Shown here in pieces: positions 43,798 to 52,491 of a DNA stretch of 64,000 bases; the first letter of the stretch is position 1, and the number at the start of each line of letters is the position of its first letter. A program made the position numbers and the translations under genes. Source of the DNA: Rhodobacteraceae bacterium EL129 (GTDB lineage: Bacteria > Pseudomonadota > Alphaproteobacteria > Rhodobacterales > Rhodobacteraceae); NCBI GenBank assembly GCA_900313005.1, contig ONZJ01000002.1:665001-729000 (forward strand). Direction: 5' to 3'. The notes under the pieces are model-generated. The model was given only the letters and a program-made list of their open reading frames with translations. It ran no database searches and had not been told where the DNA came from.

Positions 43798-43904
43798 TGC
43801 GTCTCTCCCTCATGCTGGTTTCACTCTGTCGTCAACTTGGGCTTGCGTCTAGTGCGCAGGGGTCCCCCCTTTACCATTCGCGCAGCCATGTTAGGGATAG
43901 GGTC

Positions 43905-45317
43905 ATGACATTGAACCCCGTTGATGACCCCATGTTGTCCCAGCTTCGTGCGGCCTTGCCCGAGACCGTGTTTCGAGCGCCCGAGCCGCGTTACCTGGAA
44001 GAACCCCGCGGGCGCTGGGCGGGGCAGGCGGGTGCCGTGCTGGCCCCGGCAACGGTTCAGGAAGTGTCCACCATTGCCGCCATGGCCCACGCGGCCCACG
44101 TTCCCGTGGTGCCTTACAGCGGCGGCACCGGCTTGGTGGGGGGGCAGATCAGCCCGGACGGGCCTGCGCCGATCTTGCTCAGCCTTGAACGCATGCGGTC
44201 CATTCGCGCCATTTATCCTGATGAGAACGTGATGATCGCCGAGGCGGGAGTGATCCTGTCGGACCTGCACGACGCGGCAGAAAATGTAGGCCGAGTGTTC
44301 CCGCTGACCATTGCCGCCAAGGGCTCTGCGCGCTTGGGCGGGGTGTTGGCTACAAATGCCGGCGGCGTGAATGTGCTGCGCTATGGCAATGCGCGGGACC
44401 TGTGCCTTGGGATCGAGGTCGTCTTGCCCGATGGCCAGATCTGGAACGGGCTGAAACGCCTACGCAAGGATAATGCCGGCTATGACCTGCGCAATCTGAT
44501 GATTGGATCCGAAGGGACGTTGGGCGTGATCACGGCCGCTACCCTGACCTTGCACCCTCAGCCCGCAGGTGAAGGAACAGCCCTGATGGTGGTGTCAGAT
44601 CCGACCGCCGCCTTGGGACTGCTGGCCATGGCGCGCGATCATATGGGTGATGGGATCAGCGCCTTTGAGTTGATCCATCGGCAAGGGCTGGAGTTTCTGG
44701 CAGAAACCATGCCTGACCAGCGCCAACCCTTCGCGGACCCACCGGAATGGTTCGTGTTGATTGATGTGGGCCTTGCGCGCAGCATTGACCCGGCCGCAGC
44801 GCTTGAGGCTCTGTTTGCCGATGCCGTGCAGGCCGGGTTGGTCAGCGACGGCCTTGTAGCGCAGTCCGACACACAGCGGCAGGACTTCTGGTCGGTGCGC
44901 GAGACGATACCCGAGGCGAACCGCCGGGTCGGGTCCATCTCATCGCATGATGTGTCGCTGCCCTTGGGACAGATTGCAGACTTCATCGTCAAGGGGGCCG
45001 AGGCCGTGGCCAAGATCGGTGATTTCAGGATCAACTGTTTTGGCCATTTGGGCGACGGCAACCTGCACTATAATGTCTTTCCACTACCCGGGCACACCCG
45101 TGCGGACCATTTGGACGACCGCGATCAAATAAAGCGGGTGGTGCATGATCTTGTGGATGCGATGGGCGGGTCAGTGGCCGCCGAACATGGCGTGGGGCGG
45201 CTCAAGGTCGAAGACCTGGAACGCTACGGCGACCCCACTCATCTGGCTGCGATGCGTGCCATCAAGGCCGCACTTGACTCGCATGGGATCATGAATCCTG
45301 GCGCTGTTTTACGTTGA
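43905..45317 (+). CDS. FAD-linked oxidoreductase of the GlcD / D-lactate dehydrogenase type
   Basis: A 470-residue flavoprotein of the FAD-binding PCMH family that oxidises D-2-hydroxy acids. The start ATG at 43905 follows AGGGATAGGG. The FAD domain (about 40-215) has VVPYSGGTGLVGGQISPDG, MIAEAGVILSDLHDAA, GSARLGGVLATNAGGVNVL and DLRNLMIGSEGTLGVIT. The C-terminal domain has INCFGHLGDGNLHYNVF with metal-ligand histidines and ends AALDSHGIMNPGAVLR. Acceptor and substrate are unknown; D-lactate, D-2-hydroxyglutarate or glycolate are typical. Confidence 0.9.
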   Translation: MTLNPVDDPMLSQLRAALPETVFRAPEPRYLEEPRGRWAGQAGAVLAPATVQEVSTIAAMAHAAHVPVVPYSGGTGLVGGQISPDGPAPILLSLERMRSIRAIYPDENVMIAEAGVILSDLHDAAENVGRVFPLTIAAKGSARLGGVLATNAGGVNVLRYGNARDLCLGIEVVLPDGQIWNGLKRLRKDNAGYDLRNLMIGSEGTLGVITAATLTLHPQPAGEGTALMVVSDPTAALGLLAMARDHMGDGISAFELIHRQGLEFLAETMPDQRQPFADPPEWFVLIDVGLARSIDPAAALEALFADAVQAGLVSDGLVAQSDTQRQDFWSVRETIPEANRRVGSISSHDVSLPLGQIADFIVKGAEAVAKIGDFRINCFGHLGDGNLHYNVFPLPGHTRADHLDDRDQIKRVVHDLVDAMGGSVAAEHGVGRLKVEDLERYGDPTHLAAMRAIKAALDSHGIMNPGAVLR

Positions 45318-45417
45318 AGTCGGTGGTCACACGATAATTGGTTTCGAGTTTACAAGCCGGGTTCTCAGGGTCAGGGTGCAAGTCATTCTGATCCAATGAC
45401 GCAACAGGCTGGTTTAC

Positions 45418-47067
45418 ATGTCCCCCTCCCTCCAAATGCGCGCCGCAGACCATCTGATTGATCTGCTCGAAGCCCATGGCTCCACGGATATCTTCGGGGT
45501 GCCGGGCGAAAGTTACTTGCCGGTGCTCGATGCCCTGCATGGGCGCAACACCATTCGCTTTGTCACCTGCCGACAAGAAGGCGGGGCGGCCATGGCGGCA
45601 GATGCCCATGCGCGCATCACCGGGCGGCCGGGTATCTGCATGGTGACGCGCGGACCAGGGGCGACCAACGCCAGTGCCGGGGTGCATGTAGCGTTTCAGG
45701 ACAGCACGCCGATGATCCTGTTTATTGGTCAGGTGGCCCGGGAAATGGTGGATCGTGAAGCGTTCCAAGAGATCGACTATCGCCGCATGTTTGGTCAAAT
45801 GGCCAAATGGGTGGCGCAGATCGACGATGCTGATCGTTTGCAGGAATACGTCAGCCGCGCTTACCGGGTGGCTATGTCAGGGCGACCTGGGCCTGTGGTT
45901 TTAGCGCTGCCTGAGGACATGCTCTATGATGAGATCACCCCGCCGCCCGCACCAAAGCGGGCCGAGGTTCCACGTTATCAACCTGATCCGGACGGGCTGA
46001 CCGCATTGCGCGGGCATCTGTCTACTGTCAAGCGCCCCTTGGTGATGGTCGGAGGCGGCGGCTGGACCCAGCGTGGCCGGGATGCGCTGGCAAATTTTGC
46101 CCAAGCTCAAAACCTGCCGGTGACGGCTGCGATGCGTTCGCAAGGACTGATTGATAACAATCATGCCAACTATGTCGGGCACTTCTCGGTTGGGAAGGTG
46201 CCTTATCTGGTTGAGGCGCTTGAAGGTGCTGATTTGCTGATCTGTATTGGTGCGCGATTGGGTGAGATGACCACGGGTGGCTATACCTATCTTGAACCTC
46301 CGGTGACGCGGCAGAAACTGGTGCATGTCTACCCTGAACCCGAGGAGCCGGGCCGTGTCTACGAGCCGGATCTGGCGCTGGCGGCGGATATGCAGAGCTT
46401 TTGCGAGGCTCTGGAATACATGTCGCCTGTGGCTCCGGACCGCTTTGGCGCTTGGGTTGATAATCTGCGACAGGGCTTTGCGGCTTATAGTGATTTGGAA
46501 CCTCACCAAAATGACGCCTATGCCTTGATGGTGGACCATTTGAACGCCGTATTGCCCGAAGATGCGATAGTGACCAACGGGGCGGGCAATTATGCGGGCT
46601 GGGTGCACCGGTTTTATCGCTACCGGTCAATGGGGTCGTGCCTGGCCCCTACGTCCGGATCCATGGGCTACGGACTGCCAGCCGCCGTTGGTGCCGCCGT
46701 GGCTGATCCGACTCGGGACGTGGTCTGCTTTGCCGGAGACGGCTGTTTCATGATGACTTGTCAGGAACTGGCCACCGCCGTTCAGCACGACCTGCGTTTG
46801 ACGGTGATCGTCGCCAATAACAACCGCTACGGCACCATCCGTGCCCACCAGGAACGCGAATTTCCGGGCCATATCTCGGGCACCGCCTTGTCGAACCCGG
46901 ATTTCTGCGCCATGGCGCGGTCGTTCGGGGCCGGGGCCGCGCATGTGACCTCATTGGAGGAGTTCAAAGCAGCACTGACTGAAGCGCGTGCACGCGGCGG
47001 GGTCAACCTGATTGAGGTGGCGCAGGACGAAGGTCTCTTGGCCCCGGGCGTGCCTTTACCCAGCTGA
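45418..47067 (+). CDS. Thiamine diphosphate-dependent enzyme, acetolactate synthase-like
   Basis: A 549-residue ThDP enzyme with the three-domain pyruvate oxidase/acetolactate synthase build. The catalytic Glu is in VTCRQEGGAAMAADAHARIT near residue 55. The middle domain spans about 190-330. The ThDP-binding motif is CFAGDGCFMMTCQELATAVQ through VIVANNNRYGTI (about 440-480). It lacks an adjacent small regulatory subunit gene, so it is probably not the biosynthetic acetolactate synthase; a decarboxylase of a 2-oxo acid made by the neighbouring flavoprotein is a reasonable guess. Its 3' end overlaps the convergent serine hydrolase gene by 12 bases. Confidence 0.87.
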   Translation: MSPSLQMRAADHLIDLLEAHGSTDIFGVPGESYLPVLDALHGRNTIRFVTCRQEGGAAMAADAHARITGRPGICMVTRGPGATNASAGVHVAFQDSTPMILFIGQVAREMVDREAFQEIDYRRMFGQMAKWVAQIDDADRLQEYVSRAYRVAMSGRPGPVVLALPEDMLYDEITPPPAPKRAEVPRYQPDPDGLTALRGHLSTVKRPLVMVGGGGWTQRGRDALANFAQAQNLPVTAAMRSQGLIDNNHANYVGHFSVGKVPYLVEALEGADLLICIGARLGEMTTGGYTYLEPPVTRQKLVHVYPEPEEPGRVYEPDLALAADMQSFCEALEYMSPVAPDRFGAWVDNLRQGFAAYSDLEPHQNDAYALMVDHLNAVLPEDAIVTNGAGNYAGWVHRFYRYRSMGSCLAPTSGSMGYGLPAAVGAAVADPTRDVVCFAGDGCFMMTCQELATAVQHDLRLTVIVANNNRYGTIRAHQEREFPGHISGTALSNPDFCAMARSFGAGAAHVTSLEEFKAALTEARARGGVNLIEVAQDEGLLAPGVPLPS

Positions 47068-48192
47068 GGGCAGAAGCGCGGCAAGGTTGGCGATGGTTTC
47101 GGCCATGTACTCATGCGAAAAGCCGGATGCGTTTTCGATGACACTCAGGTAGGCGCAGACCGTGCCGGTGGTAAGGTCCACCATCAGGAATTGCCCGCCA
47201 TAGCCTGAATGCCCGATCCAGCGGCCATCTGTCATCACGTGATCGCTATAGCGGATATGGTCGCGCGGGGCAGGCATGTGACGAGTTGGGCGGGTTAGTG
47301 TGGCGCGGGTGAATGCCGGGTTGCCCACACGTGTTTCTTGGCCCATGGCCACACGGGCCAACAACAGGCCGAACCGCGCCAAATCGGTGACGGTCAGGCA
47401 CCCTCCGCCCGAAAATCCCGGTACGGCGTCTCGACTGGTGGAGATGTGGAAGGGATGCGCAAACCCTGCCGCTTCGACAATTTGGTGCAGTTTGTCGGGC
47501 AGTGTGCCAGGCGCAATCTGATCACAGATCAGCGTCAGCACTTCGGTGTTGGCCGAGGAATAGCGGATTTCAGGCCCGGGGTTGTGCAGATCATCGCCGG
47601 TGATCCCGCAGATGAACTCTCGCAGCAGGGGTTCAGGTGCGCCATTGGGCGGCAAACGCCAGCCCATCGCTTCTTCTTCGGCGTAACAATCGGCTTGCGG
47701 ATCATAGTAATCTTCCGAGAAGTGATTGATCACATTCATATCCAGGACATCTTGAACGGTTGCACCGCGATATCCGCTACCAATATCCGGGAGGTAATGC
47801 TCGGTCGGTTTGGTCGTATCAAACTGACCTTCCGAGATCATGCGCCCCGCCACCAGATGCATCAGCATCTTGCTTATAGACTGGATGGAATGTGGCTGAT
47901 CTTCGGGAAAGTCGGCCGCATGCCGGGACAACACCACTTTGTCCCCTTGGGCCACGACCAACGCCGAAAACTCAGATCGTCCTGTGAGCAATGCCACTTC
48001 GGGCCGTCCTGCAAGATCTGCATCTTCAGCGGGGTCAAGCACCACCTGATGCCCCGCGCGAAAGCTGAGACTGCGCCGGAACATGTGATGGGCGTTGTGA
48101 AACCCGTGGCGGCGCTGGGCGGGCTGGTTCCATCCTTGTTTGTTGTCGTCTCCGACGGTCAGTTCAGGGGCGGGGCGGGTGCGATAGGTCAT
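47056..48192 (-). CDS. Class C beta-lactamase-related serine hydrolase
   Basis: A 378-residue hydrolase of the beta-lactamase/esterase EstB family without a signal peptide. The nucleophile motif S-x-x-K is SISKMLMHLV near residue 109, and the Tyr motif is YSSANTEVLT near residue 218. GHSGYGGQFLMVD near the end supplies the third box. Its start overlaps the stop of the acyl-CoA synthetase gene (ATGA), making it the last gene of the BKACE-ACAD-synthetase unit. In this setting a role in cleaving an ester such as an acylcarnitine is attractive, but that is inference from position only. Confidence 0.85.
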   Translation of the reverse strand: MTYRTRPAPELTVGDDNKQGWNQPAQRRHGFHNAHHMFRRSLSFRAGHQVVLDPAEDADLAGRPEVALLTGRSEFSALVVAQGDKVVLSRHAADFPEDQPHSIQSISKMLMHLVAGRMISEGQFDTTKPTEHYLPDIGSGYRGATVQDVLDMNVINHFSEDYYDPQADCYAEEEAMGWRLPPNGAPEPLLREFICGITGDDLHNPGPEIRYSSANTEVLTLICDQIAPGTLPDKLHQIVEAAGFAHPFHISTSRDAVPGFSGGGCLTVTDLARFGLLLARVAMGQETRVGNPAFTRATLTRPTRHMPAPRDHIRYSDHVMTDGRWIGHSGYGGQFLMVDLTTGTVCAYLSVIENASGFSHEYMAETIANLAALLPSAG

Positions 48193-50276
48193 TCCGTGGT
48201 CACCTGCATGAGGACGTCAATGGCTATTACATTGTCCTCATACACGAAAAGCGGGTTGATTTCGATCTCGGCGATGGTGGCCTGATGGGCCAAGGCGTGT
48301 TCTGCGAGCGTTTGCAGGGCCGATAAAAGTGCCGCGCGGTTGACCTTTGGTTTTCCGCGAAAGCCGTTCAGCAGTTTGGAAACCTTCAAACTGTCCAACG
48401 CGCTTTGCATGTCGGCTTGTGACGCTGGCAACAAGAACGTCGCTGTATCCCCGAGAAGCTCAACCAGAATGCCGCCGCTGCCCAAAGTCATGGCCATGCC
48501 AAATTGTGGATCACGTCGAATGGCCACGACCAATTCAGCTAAAGGGGCAGGGGACATGGCTTCGACCAGATAGTTGTCGCTGATCGCATTAGGGTCGTAG
48601 GCCTGCACGGCTTTGCGCATGTCCTGTGCTGCGTCCAGCAGTTCTGCTTCTGAGCCGAGACCCAACGCAACAGCCCCCGCTTCGGTTTTATGAGCGAGCC
48701 CCGCGCTCATCATTTTCAAGACCACGGGATAGCCAATGTCATGCGCGGCTTGGCTCAGACCTTCTGCGTTTACCAAAGCACCTTTGGGCACGGGAAGGGC
48801 AAGACGGGCTTTGCCTTCGGCCTCGCTGAGCAAGACGGGATTGGGTTGCGATCCTGAGGCGACAAGCGGTTCGAGAGTGCGCGACAGGATATCGCCACGC
48901 CTTTCTGCCCACCAGGCAGCGTCGCGCACGGCATTCAAAGTCTCGTGGATGCCCTGCATTGGGGCCACGCCCTTCTCGATAAAAAGCTGGCGGGTTGCGG
49001 CGTCCATGTTTTCCGGGATGGTGGCGCAGATTGCGGCGGGCAGTCCGGCTTGGTCGGCGGCCTCGGCAAAGGCGAGACCGTCATTGGTGTAGAAATGTTT
49101 GCTCTCGTCCAGTCCCTCGGCGGGATAGTCCTGCACCAAAACAGTCGCCTGAGCAGGGATCAATTCCATGGCCGCTGCAAAGACGGGCTTGGTCTTGTCG
49201 GGCTGGCCCCAAATGGGCGTGGTGTAGTCCAGCGGGTTTGACAAGGTGGCGATGGGTGGCAGTAAATCGGTAAGCGTGGCGTGCGCTTCGTCCCGAGGCG
49301 TCGGGAACTCCAGCCCGATGGTTTCAGCATGGTCTGCCAGCATCGTGGCCCCACCGCCTGAACAGGTAAAGCCAACCATCTGGCGGCCTTTCGGTGCGCC
49401 TGCCACGCAAAGGTACTTGAGCGTTTCCAGAAACTGCGATGGGTTGGTGACGCTGATGATCCCCAACCGCTGAAAGAGCGCCTGATAGAGCGTGGCGGAC
49501 CCTGCCAGTGATCCGGTGTGGCTGAGCGTCAGGCTTTCGCCAATGGCGGAATTGCCGGTTTTAAGCGCCACGATCGGCGTGCCAGCGCGCAGGGCCTTGA
49601 GGGCTGCGCGTTCAAAGGTGGGGATGTCAGACAGGCCTTCAATATGCACCCCAATGGCGCGCACCTCGTCGCGGTCACACAACAGGTCGATGAACTCGGC
49701 CAGTCCCAGATCCGCCTGATTGCCAGCCGAGATCATGTAAGCCATCGGCAAAGAGCGCTGGGCCATGGTGATGTCGGATGAAAACATACCCGACTGTGTC
49801 AGGATAGCCGCGCCATAACCGGGACACTCGCCCCCATGGGCAAAAGGCCAAAGCGCTGTATTGCCCACGTAGTTGATCAGCCCATAGCAATTGGGGCCGA
49901 TCAGGGCCATGTCGCCCAACGCGTCGCGCAGATTGTCCTCCAACCCGCGCCCTTCGTCATGTGCTTCGCCAAAACCAGCCGAGTAGCACACGATGCCTCC
50001 CGCGCCCATCTCGCGCAATTGGGTGATGGCCTCGGGCACGAAAGGCGCCGGGATGGCCAGAAAGACCGCATCCGGTGCCTCGGGCAGATCGGCCAGCGTG
50101 TCCAGACATGGCAGGCCGTTCAACGTCTCGCGTTTGGGGTTCACCACCCACATCTGCCCTTGAAAGCCACGTCTGCGCGCCTCGCCAATCGCAATAGCCG
50201 CATCGGTGCCGCCGACAAAGACGATATGCCGCGGCGTCAAAAGGCGCTGAAAATTGGCGCGCTTTTCTGGCGTCAT
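48189..50276 (-). CDS. ADP-forming acyl-CoA synthetase (acetate--CoA ligase family)
   Basis: A single-chain NDP-forming acyl-CoA synthetase of 695 residues from the ATG at 50276 (MTPEKRANFQRLL); a longer frame to 50375 lies inside the upstream gene. The CoA-binding domain starts at HIVFVGGTDAAIAIGEARRR. ALIGPNCYGLINYVGNTALW is the family hallmark near residue 115, and SLTLSHTGSLAGSATLYQAL carries the probable phospho-His. The C-terminal ATP-grasp part has YPVVLKMMSAGLAHKTEAGA and EINPLFVYEDNVIAIDVLM. It sits 2 bases after the acyl-CoA dehydrogenase gene. In this cluster it may activate gamma-butyrobetaine or crotonobetaine to the CoA thioester. Confidence 0.9.
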   Translation of the reverse strand: MTPEKRANFQRLLTPRHIVFVGGTDAAIAIGEARRRGFQGQMWVVNPKRETLNGLPCLDTLADLPEAPDAVFLAIPAPFVPEAITQLREMGAGGIVCYSAGFGEAHDEGRGLEDNLRDALGDMALIGPNCYGLINYVGNTALWPFAHGGECPGYGAAILTQSGMFSSDITMAQRSLPMAYMISAGNQADLGLAEFIDLLCDRDEVRAIGVHIEGLSDIPTFERAALKALRAGTPIVALKTGNSAIGESLTLSHTGSLAGSATLYQALFQRLGIISVTNPSQFLETLKYLCVAGAPKGRQMVGFTCSGGGATMLADHAETIGLEFPTPRDEAHATLTDLLPPIATLSNPLDYTTPIWGQPDKTKPVFAAAMELIPAQATVLVQDYPAEGLDESKHFYTNDGLAFAEAADQAGLPAAICATIPENMDAATRQLFIEKGVAPMQGIHETLNAVRDAAWWAERRGDILSRTLEPLVASGSQPNPVLLSEAEGKARLALPVPKGALVNAEGLSQAAHDIGYPVVLKMMSAGLAHKTEAGAVALGLGSEAELLDAAQDMRKAVQAYDPNAISDNYLVEAMSPAPLAELVVAIRRDPQFGMAMTLGSGGILVELLGDTATFLLPASQADMQSALDSLKVSKLLNGFRGKPKVNRAALLSALQTLAEHALAHQATIAEIEINPLFVYEDNVIAIDVLMQVTTE

Positions 50277-50278
50277 GG

Positions 50279-51439
50279 TTACGCCCCCAAAGGCCGCAGA
50301 ATGGACCGGGTGATGATATGGCGCTGAATTTCCGAGGTGCCGTCCCAGATACGCTCCAACCGGCTGTCGCGCCACAGGCGTTGAATGGGAAGCTCCTCCA
50401 TCAGGCCCATGCCCCCGTGGATCTGCACGGCATCATCCGCCAGCTTGCCCAGCATTTCCGAACAGAAGATTTTGACCATTGCGGCGTCTTGGTCCTCCAT
50501 TAACCCGGCCTCGTGACGGTGTACCGCATCAGTGACCATCAAATCTGCCGCGCGCAGGTTCATCGCGCCATCTGCCAGCCGGAATCCGGTGGCCTGGAAC
50601 TGCCCGATGGGTTTGCCAAACTGCTTGCGGTTTGCGGCCCATTCGGTGGCCATCTCAAGGATACGTTCAGCCTTGCCACAGCAAGACGCACCGACCCAGA
50701 TGCGTCCCATGCCCAACCATTGATTGGCCACCTCAAACCCTTTGCCCTCTTCGCCCAGGATTTTACCGGGGCCAAGGCGGACGTTGTCAAAGCTCAGCGC
50801 ATAGGTCTTGTAGCCGCGGTAGCTGACCGATTTTGTGCCTTCGCGGCAATCAAAGCCGGGCAGGCCCACATCCACCAGAAAGGCCGTCACGCGTTTGCGG
50901 GGGCCGCGAGGTGTTTCTTCTTCGCCTGTGGCGGCAAAAACGATGGCGAAATCGGGCATACATGGCCCAGAGATGAAGTGTTTGGAGCCGTTCAGGATCC
51001 AATCGTCACCGTCCCGTTTGGCTGTGGAACGCATTCCCATCGCATCTGACCCGGCTTCAGGCTCGGTTAGGGCAAAGAGCTCGCGTTTTTTGCCGCTGAC
51101 GCAGGGTAGCAGGTATTCTTCGCGCTGAGCCGCGTCGCAGGCCAGCAGAATTTCCGTGGGCCGCGCGGCCCATGAGTGCAGGGCATGGCTGGTCTTGCCA
51201 TACTCGCGTTCAATCAGACGCATGGCCGACAGGCTCAGGCCACCGCCGCCCACGTCCTCAGGCAGGTTGCAGGCATAGAGGCCCAATTCCTTGGCACGTG
51301 CTTCGATTTGGCGACCCAGGTCTTCGGGCACTTCGCCGGTCTGGTCGACCATCTCTTCGTGCGGATAAAACTGCTCTTCCATAAAACCGCGTACGGTGCT
51401 CAGCAGCAGCTCATCCTCGTGGGATGTGATCATGTTCAT
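50279..51439 (-). CDS. Acyl-CoA dehydrogenase family protein
   Basis: FAD-dependent acyl-CoA dehydrogenase, 386 residues from the ATG at 51439 (MNMITSHEDELL, preceded by CGGAGAGA); the frame is open much further upstream but without family sequence. Domains: N-terminal helical (about 1-115), beta barrel with FALTEPEAGSDAMGMRSTAK and LNGSKHFISG (about 120-235), and C-terminal helical with RKQFGKPIGQFQATGFRLAD, IHGGMGLMEELPIQRLWRDS and IWDGTSEIQRHIITR. It starts 13 bases after BKACE. In context it could oxidise gamma-butyrobetainyl-CoA to crotonobetainyl-CoA, the reverse of E. coli CaiA; butyryl-type acyl-CoAs are an alternative. Confidence 0.92.
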   Translation of the reverse strand: MNMITSHEDELLLSTVRGFMEEQFYPHEEMVDQTGEVPEDLGRQIEARAKELGLYACNLPEDVGGGGLSLSAMRLIEREYGKTSHALHSWAARPTEILLACDAAQREEYLLPCVSGKKRELFALTEPEAGSDAMGMRSTAKRDGDDWILNGSKHFISGPCMPDFAIVFAATGEEETPRGPRKRVTAFLVDVGLPGFDCREGTKSVSYRGYKTYALSFDNVRLGPGKILGEEGKGFEVANQWLGMGRIWVGASCCGKAERILEMATEWAANRKQFGKPIGQFQATGFRLADGAMNLRAADLMVTDAVHRHEAGLMEDQDAAMVKIFCSEMLGKLADDAVQIHGGMGLMEELPIQRLWRDSRLERIWDGTSEIQRHIITRSILRPLGA

Positions 51440-51452
51440 GGTGTCTCTCCGA

Positions 51453-52343
51453 TCAGCTGTCTGCGCCGCGCAAGCCCAACTTGTTGCGGGCCTCCTGCGG
51501 AGACAGGGCACGACCGCCCATGCGTTCGATGATTTCCACGGCGCGGCGCACCAGATCGCCATTGGTGGCCAGCACACCTTTGTCCAGCCAGATGTTGTCC
51601 TCCAGTCCGACGCGCACATTGCCCCCCAACGTGACCGCAGCGGCGGCCATGGGCATTTGCATGCGACTGATGCCAAAGCTGGCCCAGCTGGCGCCGACAG
51701 GCAGTTGCGCTTTCATGGCGGCCATCGTCTCGACCGTTTGATCCGCACCCCAAGGAATGCCCAAACACAGCTGGAACATGGGCGGGGCGTCAATCAACCC
51801 TTCCTCGACCATCGCCTTGGCAAAGCGGATATGGCCCAGATCAAAGACTTCCAACTCGGGTTTTACACCCCATTCTTGGGTCAGTTGCGCCATGCGTCGC
51901 AGGGTGGGCGGGGTCGAGATGTAAATCTCATCCCCATTGCCAAAATTGAGCGTCCCGCAATCCAGGCTGCAAATCTCGGGCAGGCATTCCTTGATATGGG
52001 CCAGGCGTTCTTCAGGTCCGATCATGTCGGTGCCGGGGCCGGGCATCGCCGGGTCTTCGGCCGAGGGTACCCAATCGCCGCCCATGCCAGCGGTGAGATT
52101 GATCACCACATCGGTATCGCTGGCGCGCACAAGGTCCACGGCCTCTTTGAACAGGGCCGGATCGCGCGATCCCTGACCGGTTTCCGGATCACGGACATGC
52201 AAATGGGCGATGGCTGCACCGGCTTGTGCCGCTTCAATCGCAGCGTCGGCGACCTCTGCCGGTGTCACCGGCACATGTTTACTTTTGCCCGTCGTATCCC
52301 CGGCACCGGTGACGGCACATGTGACAATTACCTCGAAATTCAT
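51453..52343 (-). CDS. BKACE beta-keto acid cleavage enzyme (DUF849), probable 3-dehydrocarnitine cleavage
   Basis: A 296-residue TIM-barrel enzyme of the BKACE family (3-keto-5-aminohexanoate cleavage family), which condenses a beta-keto acid with acetyl-CoA and splits off acetoacetate. The zinc ligands His47 and His49 lie in [33 protein letters not shown] at the start and [15 protein letters not shown] are family features. With a carnitine-dehydrogenase-like gene and a GlxA/CdhR regulator adjacent, the most likely substrate is 3-dehydrocarnitine, giving betainyl-CoA and acetoacetate as for CdhC of Pseudomonas. It is the first gene of its unit and diverges from the regulator across shared operator-like repeats. 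Confidence 0.9.
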   Translation of the reverse strand: MNFEVIVTCAVTGAGDTTGKSKHVPVTPAEVADAAIEAAQAGAAIAHLHVRDPETGQGSRDPALFKEAVDLVRASDTDVVINLTAGMGGDWVPSAEDPAMPGPGTDMIGPEERLAHIKECLPEICSLDCGTLNFGNGDEIYISTPPTLRRMAQLTQEWGVKPELEVFDLGHIRFAKAMVEEGLIDAPPMFQLCLGIPWGADQTVETMAAMKAQLPVGASWASFGISRMQMPMAAAAVTLGGNVRVGLEDNIWLDKGVLATNGDLVRRAVEIIERMGGRALSPQEARNKLGLRGADS

Positions 52344-52408
52344 TGGTGCTCTCCCCTGATCTAATGTGGCATCTCAAGTGCCATTTTGCGCGTGGGAGAG
52401 GCAGAAAA

Positions 52409-52452
52409 TGTCGATTATTCGCCAGATTTTGGGCTGAGTTTGGCGAATAATC
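52409..52452. promoter_or_regulatory. Inverted repeat / operator candidate between BKACE and glxA-type regulator genes
   Basis: Two perfect 12-bp arms, GATTATTCGCCA (52413-52424) and TGGCGAATAATC (52441-52452), are separated by 16 bases in the 148-base divergent region. The left arm extends to TGTCGATTATTCGC (52409-52422), which recurs exactly in the other divergent region at 57905-57918. A further TGGCA-N7-TGCCA lies at 52367-52383 with ATGTGGCAT, also shared with the second region. These are probable binding sites for the adjacent GlxA/AraC-type regulator. Confidence 0.7.
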
Positions 52453-52491
52453 AAGGTAAGCAGACGCAACCACCATGCAAGGATCGCTCTC

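Noticed and set aside
51440..51676. N-terminal extension of the acyl-CoA dehydrogenase
   Set aside because: The extra 79 residues are a shadow of the BKACE gene; the ATG at 51439 has a good ribosome binding site and begins the family sequence.
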